Assembly: GCA_905250125.1 (NCBI GenBank)
Contig: CAJNOL010000400.1
Location: 82,382 to 146,381 of the forward strand
Direction of reading: 5' to 3'
Source of the DNA: Rotaria sordida
Lineage: Eukaryota > Rotifera > Eurotatoria > Philodinida > Philodinidae
Length of the DNA stretch: 64,000 nt
Under the pieces are notes generated by a model. That model did no database searches. It saw only the letters and a program-made list of their open reading frames with translations, and had not been told where the DNA came from. The position numbers were made by a program, and so were the translations under genes. Below, piece by piece: positions 35,909-47,084 of the stretch (the first letter of the stretch is position 1; each line of letters opens with the position of its first letter).

Positions 35909-38900
35909 CTGGTGTCAAAATATGAGCATCATTCAATCTGTGTTCAGCTTCTACAGTTGAAACCAATGAGATAGTGGATACATGACTAGTTTTGCTATCA
36001 GGATCTAAAAAGAATGATTCGATAAATAGTATTCTTGATAAATACAAAGGAAATCATTTTTTGGTAATACCTTGTTGTGTTTCTGTAGGATGAACCTTCA
36101 TTTGTGTTTTTCGAAGAAACCATCCATATATATATTGACTAAACTTGACAATTAATGGTGCTATGATATGAAGACCAATAATGAGACCTCCATACCAACC
36201 AATGAGTAAAGTTAGTACATAGATGAGACTATGGTATTGTTCCACCTTATAAGTACATTCAGTCGGTGCACAAAAAGTGAAATAACTAGAGAAATTCTTT
36301 GTAGTATTCCAGTGATCGATTAAAAGTTGATCAAAAATGGACAGAGTTGAGGTGTTCGGTAAGAAATTCAACATGGCTGAACTATTTAATGGCTTAGGCC
36401 AATCACTAGCAGGTAGACTTGAAATCCATCTGGCTGTATTATTGAGACATGTAGCCGAAAAAAAACATTCTAGGTTACTACCAAGGAATGCATCATATGG
36501 CATACATCCCACTTTCATTCCAGGAATGACAAAGACTGGTGGTGGATATGGATCCATCATTCGAAAATAAGGACGTCGTTCGGTAGCCCAATCATAAATA
36601 CCTGCTTTGTATATTGCAGTGGTGAATGGGTTGCAAAAGAAAAAGTTGTTCGAGGGATCCTATTAAAAAATGTTCTCAATTGTAATAGTTCATAGGAATA
36701 TGAACGAAGCATGTATGTGTATCATTCTCAAACTACATCAACTCCCAAAGCTATGATTTCGATAACGACTACTATTCAAGTTATTTGTTGGCTCACTTGA
36801 GTAGTTAGTAAACCACTGATTGCAATGCTACTATCAAACTCCATAGTCAAAAACGAATTTTCAGAGAAGTATCTTAGATATTTATGTGACAATAATGAAG
36901 AGGAAAAAATTCAATAGAAATCAAATCAGTTCAAGCTAGAAGTGGAATCGATTGAGAAAATCCAAGTCGACTCATGCTAACTAGATCAAGATTTCAACAG
37001 AACCCATAGATTAGTAAATTATCATCAGTAAAACAGTGTTAATTCTATGGATAGACTGCTCGTTCTCATGCTTAATTTTTGCATGTTTTTATCTATTATT
37101 AACACATAGAGTGTTTGCAAAAGATGCAAACATTGAAAAACATTTCTAAAATGAAAAAGTGATTGTCCTTCTGTAGTTCGAGCTCATCGAGCTGATACTG
37201 CAAATATCTACGAACTCACAAATGGTTTCAATTGAAAAAATATCGCTTTTAAACATCATTCTTTTCCGGACTATGAGCATTTATATTTGTTGTCAGTAAG
37301 TAGATCGACACGAACTAAGCATAGATCCACCATATCAGCTAATCAGTCGCTGATCTATGGAATAGAAAAATGGCATAATTTGTGGATTTTTATCGTTATA
37401 AATGCAGTAGTGATAATGGCATTTCGTCAGTCTACAAAACTTCTTATTTGCCTTATTGAGCTAAATTATTTATGGGATGAAAAATACTGAACGATATTGA
37501 TATTGCGATAAAAAACACATGAAGTCCATAGCGGATTTCTTAGATGTATGGCCACCTAAACAATGGCTTTCCTGTCAGTGCTAGTCTTTTGTTTTACTAC
37601 GACTTCAATATAATGAGAGAGGATCAGCACGCTATGACAAATCTCTCCAAGAGACTATCGAAATCATAGGTTATTCTTGTTTAATTCTCTCTTACTCTTT
37701 TAAACGATCGACTTATGGAAAGAAGATAAGCATTGACAGTAATGATATTAAAATGAGCGATCGTACATCTAAGCAATTCACTAGTGATCCCATGAGTTTA
37801 TTGTCAAAATATCAGTCTAGTTGAGTATTGTCGTCTCATAGATAATTTAACTCAATTAGACAAATGAGAAGTTCAGTAAAATGACTCGATATCGTTAGTA
37901 TTACTGTGTTTATACCGATAAAAATCGAGAAATTGTACTGTTTCTGTATTACATAGACTGAAGACTAAGAAGATAATATTTTAGACTTATGCTTATTTCA
38001 TGTCTTCCTAACTAACTCATCGACAAAAAACATGGTTATTCATAGAACTAGCTCAAAGAGTTCGAGCTATTCACCGGATCACGTCTCCATTTCTACCTTA
38101 AACTTCGTCTAGAATAAAAGATCATGCCTTTACATAGTGTCTCGATAGATCGCTACATTTTTTGATGGACTTTTCTTGGAGAGTCAATATTTTTACTAAT
38201 TTGATTGATATTTATAGATAATGTTTTCAAGGTATTTGCTCCGCTGAAAAATACGCTCTTTAGTTAGAAATATATTGTTGATGAAAATGCCGAAATAAAT
38301 TCCTTCAAAAACCCCAAGAAAAACTGAGTATTTTTCAAAAATATTTATTTATATTTTCTAAAAACTCGATATTTTTGGAACATATTAATTGATAAGTGGA
38401 TTATCTTCTAATAGAGCGTTTGAACTGTTTCTCAAACATCACCATATACAGAGAAAGCACCCTTCTAATATAGGGAAACCTTGGTTATGTTCTGCTCTTT
38501 TTGTTTTTGGTCTGAATGGTTCACTATTTGAATCCTTTTATTTGTTCGCGAAGGATCAAAATAAGTGACTTACATGACTAAAAGAAGCATTGTCATGACG
38601 TGGATAAAAGTTTTTTACAACTTGATACTGATCCGAGCCTGGCACACTCATCTGAAATGCATTTGTGTGTACTGCTGAGTAACTACCACTTAGTTGAACC
38701 ATAAGCATAAGTATTTGACCAATAAATGATGTTGCTATTGGTGACGCCACGCTTCGATTGAAAGCGTCTATCATAGCCTTTGTTTGAATATCGAATGATG
38801 CATTTGATAAAACTTGAGAGTTCAATAATGAAACACTAGGAAACCAACTTAAAAGATTGTTCACTGTTGTCTCCGTAAATGAACAATGCATTGATAATAG

Positions 38901-41900
38901 TCTAAAGACAGCTGCGGCAATTAGACGAAAGTCGAGTGGAGTCATCTTTGTTGTTTGTGCGTTGTACAATGAACTAATCCATTTTTCTGATAATAATTCA
39001 CTGGAACATATCTATTCAGAAAAGAAAACAAGTCATTCACTTTATAGTATGATTATATTTCGAATCTTGTAAATTCTCGAATTTCTCTGATTTTCTGTGT
39101 AACTAGATTAAATTATTTTATTTTATTAGAGTTGATAGTTTAGCATTTCATCAACTATAATTGTAGTACACATATGTGAATCTTAGTATTCATTGATATC
39201 AATCCTAATGTGATTATATTATCACGTGTGATCAGTATATGAACTTCGAATGACTTATGAAATCATTATAGAACTATCACTCTCTGTTAGCATTTTCTTG
39301 TATATTGAAAGAAAGAAATTATTAGAAGGCTAAGACTAATAACATTAATTAATGTGAGTATTAACATTTTTTTATTAGTATCAACATCAGTTTCGTACAA
39401 CTACATCATTCTCTATCTACAGGTTTTATTGTCTTAGTTTCGTCTAAACAAATCACATTATTTAAGAAATGTTAGTGTTGAAATTCAAGTTTTTTCAAGG
39501 TTTTCGTTTATTGAAGCTGCTCTTAATGTGAATGTATTCGAATTTGCTTCTAGAATCGACACTTGTTGGAATTAAAATCAGAATAGATCTTGAAAAACAA
39601 CTTTTATAATTGCATTATTAACTCTTGAGAAAATAGTTTCAAACTAATTATTTGATTGCAACTATCATAACTTCAGTAACTTCAGTTCGTTTGAGTTCAT
39701 TTTAGTCGAGATAAATAAATTTATCCATATTGTGAAACACTATCTAAAAGGAGCATTGAAATGTATAGGATAGAAATTCGGATCCATCCCGTCCCCCACC
39801 CCACGCCCATAAGTTGCCTAATTCGAATTCGAATATAAATGGAGACATAACTGTCCATAATTACTTCGAAAATAAATGGGAAAAAAAAGCGGCACCCATG
39901 TTCAAATAGCACAAAAGCAAAAGAAATAGTTTTATACAAATGAGAAGGTGCACCCATGTATAAATAGCAAAAAAGCAAAAGAAATAGTTTTATATAAATT
40001 ATAAATTTATAAATGAAAAGACCCACCCATGTTAAAATACCAAAAAAGTAAAAGAAATAGTTTTATATAAATTATAAATTTATAAATAAGAAGGCACATC
40101 CATGTTAAAATAGCAAAAAAGCAAAAGAAATAGTTTTATATAAATTATAAATTTATAAATGAAAAGGCCCACCCATGTTAAAATACCAAAAAAGCAAAAA
40201 AAATAGTTTTTATATAAATTATAAATTTATAAATGAGAAGGCGCATCCATGTTAAAATAGCAAAAAAGCAAAAGACAAAGTTTTAAATAAATTATAAATT
40301 TATAAATAAGATGGCGCACCCATGTTAAAATAGCAAAAACGCAAAAGAAAAAGTGTTATGTAAATTATAAATTTATAAATGAAAAGGCCCACCCATGTTA
40401 AAATAGCAAAAAAGCAAAAGAAAAAGTTTTAAATAAATTATCAATTTATAAATAAGAAGGCGCACCCATGTTAAAACAGCAAGAAAGCAAAAGAAAAGTT
40501 TTATATAAATTAGAAATTTATAAATGAACATGCCCACCCATGTTAAAATAGCAAAAAAGGCAAAAGAAAAAGTTTTATATAAATTATAAATTCATAAGTG
40601 AGAGGGTACATGATTCAGGTGCCATAGCCCTCACCTGAAGTACTATTAACATCACCTGAGATGCTACTAGCAACACCTGAGTTTCCACCAGTATTACCTG
40701 GAATGGTAGTAGCATCGCCTACAAATGATGGGGAATTTGAATTTGTGGCAAAATCAAATTCTTTAAAACTATCTTTATTTGTCAGAAATATATTTACACC
40801 GCTATATTTTACAGCGGTATAGCGGTATAAGCGGTATGGTAGTAAATAGGAAAGCAGGTTTCTAGAAGTAAAAATTATCTTGAAACTCGTAGACCTACCC
40901 TCGTGAAAGCATTGAGAAAGGAAAAGAAAAAGTTTTCAAAAGTTTTGTTACTTGAGAATAATGAATTCAAGTGGAAGTGGCGAACCTAAGGTATATGGCT
41001 ATTCCGCGGCGACTGAGATGACCTTGAGTGATCAAAAATATTACGTTGGAAGAACCCTATGGGATGTTTCTATTGCTTTGTGAATAAGGTGGTACTCATT
41101 TATATTTTGAGTTCTGTAATCGTTCAATGTACACGAATGGCGTGTTGATTCGTAAGTGAACTACAGTGTTTTGTTTCACCTGAGATTTCTCCAATGGCAT
41201 CCGGAACATGAGCGAGCATCGCAAATGAATGCGTCTATCTAGGTGATTCTTTGCATGTATGCGTAAACATGATACACTACGCATTATTTCATAAAGACGT
41301 AGAACCGATAGCTGTGTTGCAACTCTTGCGGAAATTGAAACAGTTTGCATTAGACTCTCTAGATGCGACTGTATAATCAAAAACTGTTCGAGCGGCGCAA
41401 CCTGCCGCACAGTTACCAGTTTTTGATTCTTTCAATTCTGTTTCTTCATTTGTGTGTGCGAAACATTAGCGTATTACGCATTGGAGCAGATATGTTTGTG
41501 TGGCACATTGTTCCAAAATTGGCTGTACTAAAAACAGGAACCAGACTTCTATAGGATGACTAGTGCTATATCGTAGCGGTTCTAGCGCATCACTGGCACA
41601 ATCAAACACCATGATGTGTGACCACTCTCCCGGCACAAGACGCAAATGCACCTTTATTTTAGCGTCGTCGCGTGCTGGCTCAAATAGCGCCCATACGCCG
41701 CATTTCTCTGGAAACACGTATGTTTTGCGAAGTTTCTATATTGTGTGCAGGCCCACACACGTCTACTCAATTCACAGTGCGTGGTGGCCCGAAGGACCAC
41801 CCCTACAGCGTCCACAAGCCATGTCTATGTGAAAACAAGTGTGACGTCTACAATCTTCCCACTACCAGAGGGCGTACACACACCTGTATCTAAGTCTCGG

Positions 41901-44801
41901 CGCGTGGTGGCCCGAAGAGCGCTGACAAGGCGCGTTTATGCGAAGATTGGTTCGACTTCTACAGTCTCCCCACTACCAGAGAGTGTGAACCCCGCCCATA
42001 TTACATATATGTAAAACTTGAAACTTGAAACTTGAATTCAATTGAGTTTTCAAGTTTCAAGTTTCAAGTTTTACATATATGTGGCCGCGAAGGCACCGGT
42101 CATCAAAGGAATGGCCTGAATACGACACACATCACATGGCATCTAGTGTGGGTACCGCGAAAGAAGTGACCACAATACGACGCACATCACATCGCACCAG
42201 GTGCGGGTGCCGCGGAAGGAGTGGCCACAATACGACACACATCACATCGCACTGGGTGTGGGTGCCGCGAAAGGAGTGGCCACAATACGACATACATCAC
42301 ATCGTACCTGGTGTCCCTATACCGCTATAGCGGTGGAAAAATATACCCTTATACCGCTTATACCGCTATAGCGGTATAAGACCTTTCTGCTGCTAGTTTC
42401 ATATTGATTACGATTGGTTTGTTTTGGATTTTGCCGCAAATTCAAATTCCCCAACGACACATCGCCTAAAGTGCTCCTAACACCGCCTGCGCCACTGTTA
42501 GCGTCACCTGAGATGTTATCAGCATCGCCTAAAATGCTACTAGCGTTATTTGGAATGCCTGAATGATAACTTGAGATGCTACTAGCATCATCTGACTTGC
42601 TAGGAGCATTACTTCTGATAATAGTAACATCGCCTGAAGTACTCATGACACCCCTGAGATACTATAAGCACCACCTGGGATGCTACTAGAATCATCTCCG
42701 ATTCTACAACCAACGCCTGAAATCAAGGGGGAAACGGCGGACTTTTGGACTTGAAGGTACTTTGAGCTACTTTAAGCTACTTCAAGTTACTTTCAGCTAC
42801 TTGAAGTAGCTTACTTTGAAGTCTTTTTCAACTTCAAATTTACCTGAAGTTACTTTAAGCTGCTTGTTCCTACTTTGGGCTACTTGGGTGGTACTTTGAG
42901 CTACTTCAAGTAGTCTACTTTGACGTACTTTGGCGTACTTTTCTACTTCAAGTCCGCCGTTTCCCCCTTGCCTGAAATGCTCCTAGCGTCACCTAAGATA
43001 GCACGGATATCACGCGGAAAGATAGAAGGCACATCTGACACGTTTCAGTCACCAGTGGGGACTCCTTAGAAACCGTTTTCGTGTAGTCCTCGAGAGTACA
43101 TTGTAGCTACAAATGTGACAAGCAAAATTATGCTAACCAATTGCGTATACTTTGGCATTCACCTTGCTTCGAATAATACTAGAGCCATTTGTAGTTTGGC
43201 ATAGTTGTTACTCATCCGCCAAAAACAGGTTTTCCCTGCGTAACTGACCTTTTATTTCTGCGTCGCGGCGTGGGGGCGCAAAGCGCCCCCGGAAGAACCG
43301 CGACCCATGCTCGTCTTCGTGTACACCGTAATGTGCAAAGTAAAATTGTGATTACAATAATCATTTGGGTAAAATGTTTTTTTGCTTTTTTTGCTATTTG
43401 TACATGGGTGGACCTTCTTATTTATAAATTTATAATTTGTATAAAACTATTTCTTTTGCTTTTTTGCTATTTTAACATGGGTGTGCCTTCTCATTTATAA
43501 TTTATAAAAAAACTTTTTCTTTTGCTTTTTTGCTATTTCAACATGGGTGGGCATTTTTATTTATAAATTTATAATTTGTATAAAACTATTTCTTTTGCTT
43601 TTTTGCTTTTTTAACATGGGTGCGTCGTCTCATTTATAAATTTATAATTTATTTAAAACTTTTTCTTTTGCTTTTTTGCTATTTTAACATGGGTGCGCCT
43701 TCTCATTTATAATTTATAAAAAAACTTTTTCTTTTGCTTTTTTGCTATTTTAACATGGGTGGGCATGTTCATTTATAAATTTATAATTTACATAAAACTT
43801 TTCTTTTGCTTTCTTGCTGTTTTAACATGGGTGCGCCTTCTTATTTATAAATTGATAATTTATTTAAAACTTTTTCTTTTGCTTTTTTGCTATTTTAACA
43901 TGGGTGGGCCTTTTCATTTATAAATTTATAATTTATTTAAAACTTTTTCTTTTGCTTTTTTGATATTTTAACATGAGTGCCACATTTTTTCCATTTATTT
44001 TCGAACTCGAATTAGACATCTACTCCCCCCCCCCCCCCCGCATAGACCGTGATAGACGGACTCCCTATTGATCATAGACCGTGAGAGAGAGCCTTCAGCG
44101 ACTATTGGAGAACATGACAAACGTTTTTGATACTCTATTAGAGATCATATATCACTAACGTCTCATGAGAATATATGAAGTGCTTTCTTCTTGCAGTTCT
44201 AAAGGATTAAGTCAATGGTGATAAAAAAAATAAGTCACAACACAGATCGAATAACACAATAGTCTCGTGATTAGTAACAACAGCTACATTGTGTTTCACA
44301 TTCTCATCTCACAGGGATCGTGCTAACAGCTTTTTCTTAATTGTGTTTGAAACTATTCAGCGTTCTGCTGTTTTTCTTCATTAAGATAAAACTTTTTATT
44401 TCAGTGTGTTACAGTTATGAATGAAGTTTTCTTTTCTGTCTATAGTCATTTTTAACTAGTATGAAAATTCTTACCGGATGATATGTTACTTGAAGGGACA
44501 GAAAACTGGAGTACCAAGTGTGTGTATTTCGGCATGGACAGGATAATGTATCCGAATAGGCAGCTTCGAGACGATTATACATGTCAAATGATGGATTTTG
44601 TACTCTGATTGAGATATTTGTTTTGCTCAAAGAAGTAAAGAGTACAAGGATGAATATGCTTGTAATCAAGAGAATCAAATAGATCCGTGTCGCCAGAAGT
44701 TGACTGCGTAATGTTCGATGATTATTTTCGTTCTCCTCATTTGGCTCAATAAATAGATTGAGCTGAGATAGTTTTTGAAGTAAAAATCGAATGGCTTTCA
44801 T
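35909..44801 (-). CDS. unit A of two-helix Cys-rich membrane protein family plus linker exon
   Basis: Exons: 44801-44475 (ATG start; MKAIRFLLQKLSQLNLF, helix 1 ATRIYLILLITSIFILVLF, YSDTLSCPC, ends YHP|GTAAGA), 39011-38574 (after TTCTGAATAG; ICSSELLSEKWI; ends CAT|GTAAGT), 36659-36071 (after TTTAATAG; CMPYDAF, CAPTECTYK, helix 2 with GWYGGLIIGLHI) and the linker 36004-35909. Exon 3 can either read to TGA at 36054 (456 residues) or splice at CAAG|GTATTA across a 66-nt intron to the linker (starts CCTGATAGC) and on into unit B. Helices lie at both ends of the unit, with a ~340-residue extracellular part between. Unlike units B and C it lacks the CxC...C cluster before CMPYD, so one disulphide set seems lost. 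The 5.5-kb first intron holds a 4.2-kb inverted-repeat element. Function is unrecognised. Confidence 0.78.
39894..40605 (+). repeat. 73-bp tandem array, left arm (about 10 units)
   Basis: CACCCATGTTAAAATAGC recurs with spacing 72-74 from 39951 onward (40024, 40097, 40170, 40244, 40317, 40390, 40463, 40535). Each unit continues AAAAGCAAAAGAAATAG, then TATAAATTATAAATTTATAA. It is not a CRISPR: there is no spacer/repeat partition and whole units are similar. Confidence 0.9.
41096..41717 (-). other. two adjacent open frames of unknown identity in the element core
   Basis: Frames 41717-41466 (83 codons; includes KIKVHLRLVPGEWSHIM) and 41410-41096 (104 codons) are separated by about 55 nt, roughly an intron's length. 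Composition is more protein-like than neighbouring frames and the base content is GC-richer. They may be remnants of a gene carried by the foldback element, but I recognise no domain. Confidence 0.3.
41777..42000 (+). repeat. two ~123-bp direct repeats
   Basis: GTGGTGGCCCGAAG occurs at 41781 and 41904, and each copy later contains TCCCCACTACCAGAG-like sequence. Confidence 0.7.
42003..42082. repeat. perfect 34-bp inverted repeat with 12-bp loop
   Basis: The left arm (42003-42036) starts ACATATATGTAAAACTTGAA and contains three AACTTGA units; the right arm (42049-42082) is its exact reverse complement. It would extrude as a strong hairpin and lies near the centre of the foldback element. Confidence 0.95.
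42083..42310 (+). repeat. ~55-bp tandem repeats, four copies
   Basis: CCGCGAAAGGAGTGGCCACA followed by ATACGACACACATCACATCG recurs at 42155, 42210 and 42265 (55-bp period), with a longer first copy at 42085. The open frame through it is repeat-encoded. Confidence 0.85.
42470..42720 (-). repeat. 21-bp minisatellite encoding a heptad SSISGDA-like frame
   Basis: Units of the type CCTGAGATGCTACTAGCATCA keep a 21-bp period, so the minus strand stays open over about 100 codons with Ser-Ser-Ile-Ser-Gly-Asp-Ala-like heptads. A shorter run lies at 40640-40730 in the left arm. The periodic open frame may simply follow from the 21-bp unit; no start or splice context supports a gene. Confidence 0.55.
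42724..42970. mobile_element. 247-bp hAT-type MITE nested in the foldback element
   Basis: Terminal inverted repeats are perfect over 21 bp, beginning CAAGGGGGAAACGGCGGACT. CCTGAAAT flanks both sides (42716-42723, 42971-42978). The host sequence is a CCTGA repeat, so the duplication could be partly fortuitous, but the termini are unambiguous. The interior is a string of ACTTTGAGCTACTTCAAG-like motifs. Confidence 0.85.
43402..43985 (-). repeat. 73-bp tandem array, right arm (about 9 units)
   Basis: The reverse complement of the left-arm unit: ACATGGGTGCGCCTTCTCAT followed by TATAAATTTATAATT recurs roughly every 65-73 bp. Confidence 0.9.
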
Positions 44802-47084
44802 TGATCTAGTCGAGAAATAAAAATAACTTTCACAAGTAATTAGATGAAAATTGTTTGACTTACTAACTGTTGTGAATTGTTTGTTGAGAATAACACTGTT
44901 TTATGTGAATTTCACAAGCTCTTCAATTTTGACGAATCAAAAAAAAAGTAGAAAAAAAATGACAATTCAACCATGTATCCAACACAATGTTCATTTTAAC
45001 TAAATGAGTTTTCTTTGGCTCCTAGAGGACCATCTGGTTTCTTTATTTTATATTTCAGTCATTATAATTATCAAGATAGAAAAATGTTCATTTTATGATA
45101 AACAACATTCTCAAAGGGTAGCGAGCGTAAAATATATTTGTCATACAATATGGAACAAAAGATATATAAATAGCTATAAAATGCGTCATTTAAGGTTTGA
45201 ACTAAGTTATAAAAGTAATATCTGCGCATTCATCATAATAGATAACAAAAAGTCAGTTCAACCTAAAGAACTTTGTTTTGTGCAGATAATCACATGGTTG
45301 GATATAGGTATTATCTGTACAAGATCTAAAAAGAAACGTCGAACCATTCTTCTAATAATTTGTTTATGTAAACCTTCCATGTCTTTTTCTAAAAGCGGTA
45401 GAATGTAATGTTATATGGATAGCTCAATGATTTTCACCATCATCGCAAGCGCAATAGAAAAATGTGAGGTAGTTGGCAAGATGAAATTAATTTTTTTTTA
45501 TCGATAACAATAACGCTAAATTGAACTAACTATTCTTTTCTAAAAAGCAATTTCCTGACGGATACCGACTGCGATGAGATACAAAGCAACGGTGTAAGAA
45601 AACATAATAATTTTTCATCATGCTACAATGAAGGAAATTTTTTTCCTGTCCTATTTGATACATTTTTCTTCGGTGAATTCAAAGCTTAGCAAGAGTGGAC
45701 TTTGTTGCGCATGTATGGTGAAAAAAGATCAATTGAAAGTACATCTTGTGTCCCCAGGACTATTACTCTTAGACTAAAGCTAGTTTAGCAAAGAATCTTA
45801 AACTATATAGGCTCGATATCGATTATCCTGATTGAGTAAAAAACTGATCCTATTCTGATTATTTCAGTTCGATAGACTAGGCACAATTATAATCAGCAAA
45901 ATCGAATGTTTCACTGTACTTTCGTTTGACACGTAGCTGTCTCCAATGAGAATAGAAACTCGTAACAACCTGCGTTGCGTTTCGAAATAGGCTCAATTTT
46001 GAAAGATCTATTTCCTAATATGTCTAACATCCACAATGTTTCCTATGAGGCACTACGATAGGAACCATCAATCATGCTCAACTGACGTTATGGATTTCAA
46101 TGAAACTTTGCACATGTGTAGTCCCAGTTGAGATGTGCAAACGCCAAAATTATTTTCTTCTAAAACCGTTCTCTTATTAGTATATTGAAATCACAATAGA
46201 GGGACCATCAGATGAAAAATGATGATGATCAATGCAGTACCCATTCATTGTATATTTCGCTATTTTTCAACAACAACATTTTTAGTCATGACACTTTGTG
46301 GATATGTACTACCGCGGATACCATACATACTGACCAACCCAAAACTGATTTCAACGCCTTAAACAATGCAGAGATATTCCATAGGACCTAGGATGGGTGT
46401 GGGTGTGATTGCCATAGATGAGGTGTATTGGGTGTGGATTTGAGCTTGTATCTACTTTTCGCCCATACTCCACACCCACAGCACATTCACTAAACCCACA
46501 CCAGTTCACACCTCGTACTTCAAACTCGCACCCACACCGACATCCACAATGACTCACACTCTATACTATGGTTTAAGTCTAAAAATGTTTCCATTTTTGA
46601 AGAGTATAAAATCCATCATTGTTAAATTACGGTTAGTTATGATGAATTCATGTATTATTACCTCAAGTTCGTATTTTTATTTTTTTTTCTAATGTTAGGA
46701 CTATAACGTTTGCGGATTTCAAAGAATTTTATAATAAGTGATTAACATGCTATTATGTTGAACTTCAAAACATGTTTTTTTTTATAATAAACAAACAGTT
46801 TATTGGCTTTTGTAGTACTGATTAAAAAAATACGGAAGTCTATTTGTTTCCTCATGAGCGCTTAAGAGTGTCAAATCAGTGACATTTTAATGTAAATCGA
46901 ATTCTATTTTCAGATGTCCTCTTAAATAAAATATTGATAAATAAATATTCCAGGATTTCTTTTTGCACCTAACAACAAAGAAAGCAACAGAAATGACGAT
47001 ATATATTCAAAAATCTTAAATAGATTTAAAAAGTATGATACTTGCCATCTAAGTTAATCATGTTGAAATTTTTCATATGAATAC
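44802..47084. other. intergenic stretch upstream of unit A
   Basis: No supported gene. A 134-codon frame at 45004-45408 has no domain, initiates in AT-rich sequence and is rejected. A GT/CA hairpin repeat lies at 46390-46555. Confidence 0.45.
46390..46555. repeat. GT-rich/CA-rich hairpin repeat, copy 4
   Basis: GATGGGTGTGGGTGTGATTG contains two TGTGGG units; the right half has several CCACACCCACA and CACACCGACATCCACA segments. It is the clearest telomere-like motif in the window. Confidence 0.65.

Larger units (their letters stand above)
39800..44035. mobile_element. 4.2-kb long-inverted-repeat (foldback) element in unit A intron 1
   Basis: Both ends carry CTAATTCGAATTCGA / CTAATTCGAGTTCGA in inverted orientation followed by AATAAATGG and a CACCCATG-containing 73-bp tandem array (left 39894-40605, right 43402-43985). 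Further in, the arms share GAATTTGAATTTG plus GCCAAAATC-like sequence and GCGGTATAGCGGTATAAG palindromes (40800-40850, 42330-42380). The core (41000-42310) is GC-richer and holds two ~123-bp repeats, a perfect palindrome and ~55-bp repeats. The right arm contains a nested hAT MITE. No transposase is recognisable. The architecture is like foldback transposons, whose arms are made of internal tandem repeats. Confidence 0.75.
39728..44340 (-). repeat. ~400-bp dispersed repeat, copy 4, split by a 4.2-kb insertion
   Basis: 39728-39795 (GAAACACTATCTAAAAGGAG) matches 32895-32965, and 44040-44340 (CATAGACCGTGATAGACGG through GCTAACAGC) matches 33000-33300. Copy 3 therefore shows what the unoccupied site looked like, and the material between 39800 and 44035 is an insertion. 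Confidence 0.6.

Noticed and set aside
39894-40605. Regularly spaced repeats that might suggest a CRISPR array
   Set aside because: The whole 73-bp unit is conserved without unique spacers, and the context is eukaryotic.
42079-42330. 83-codon plus-strand frame with His/Arg/Trp repeats
   Set aside because: It is a reading of the ~55-bp tandem repeats and has no coding context.
45004-45408. 134-codon open frame on the plus strand
   Set aside because: Ile/Lys/Ser-rich with no motif; no upstream or downstream exon evidence.
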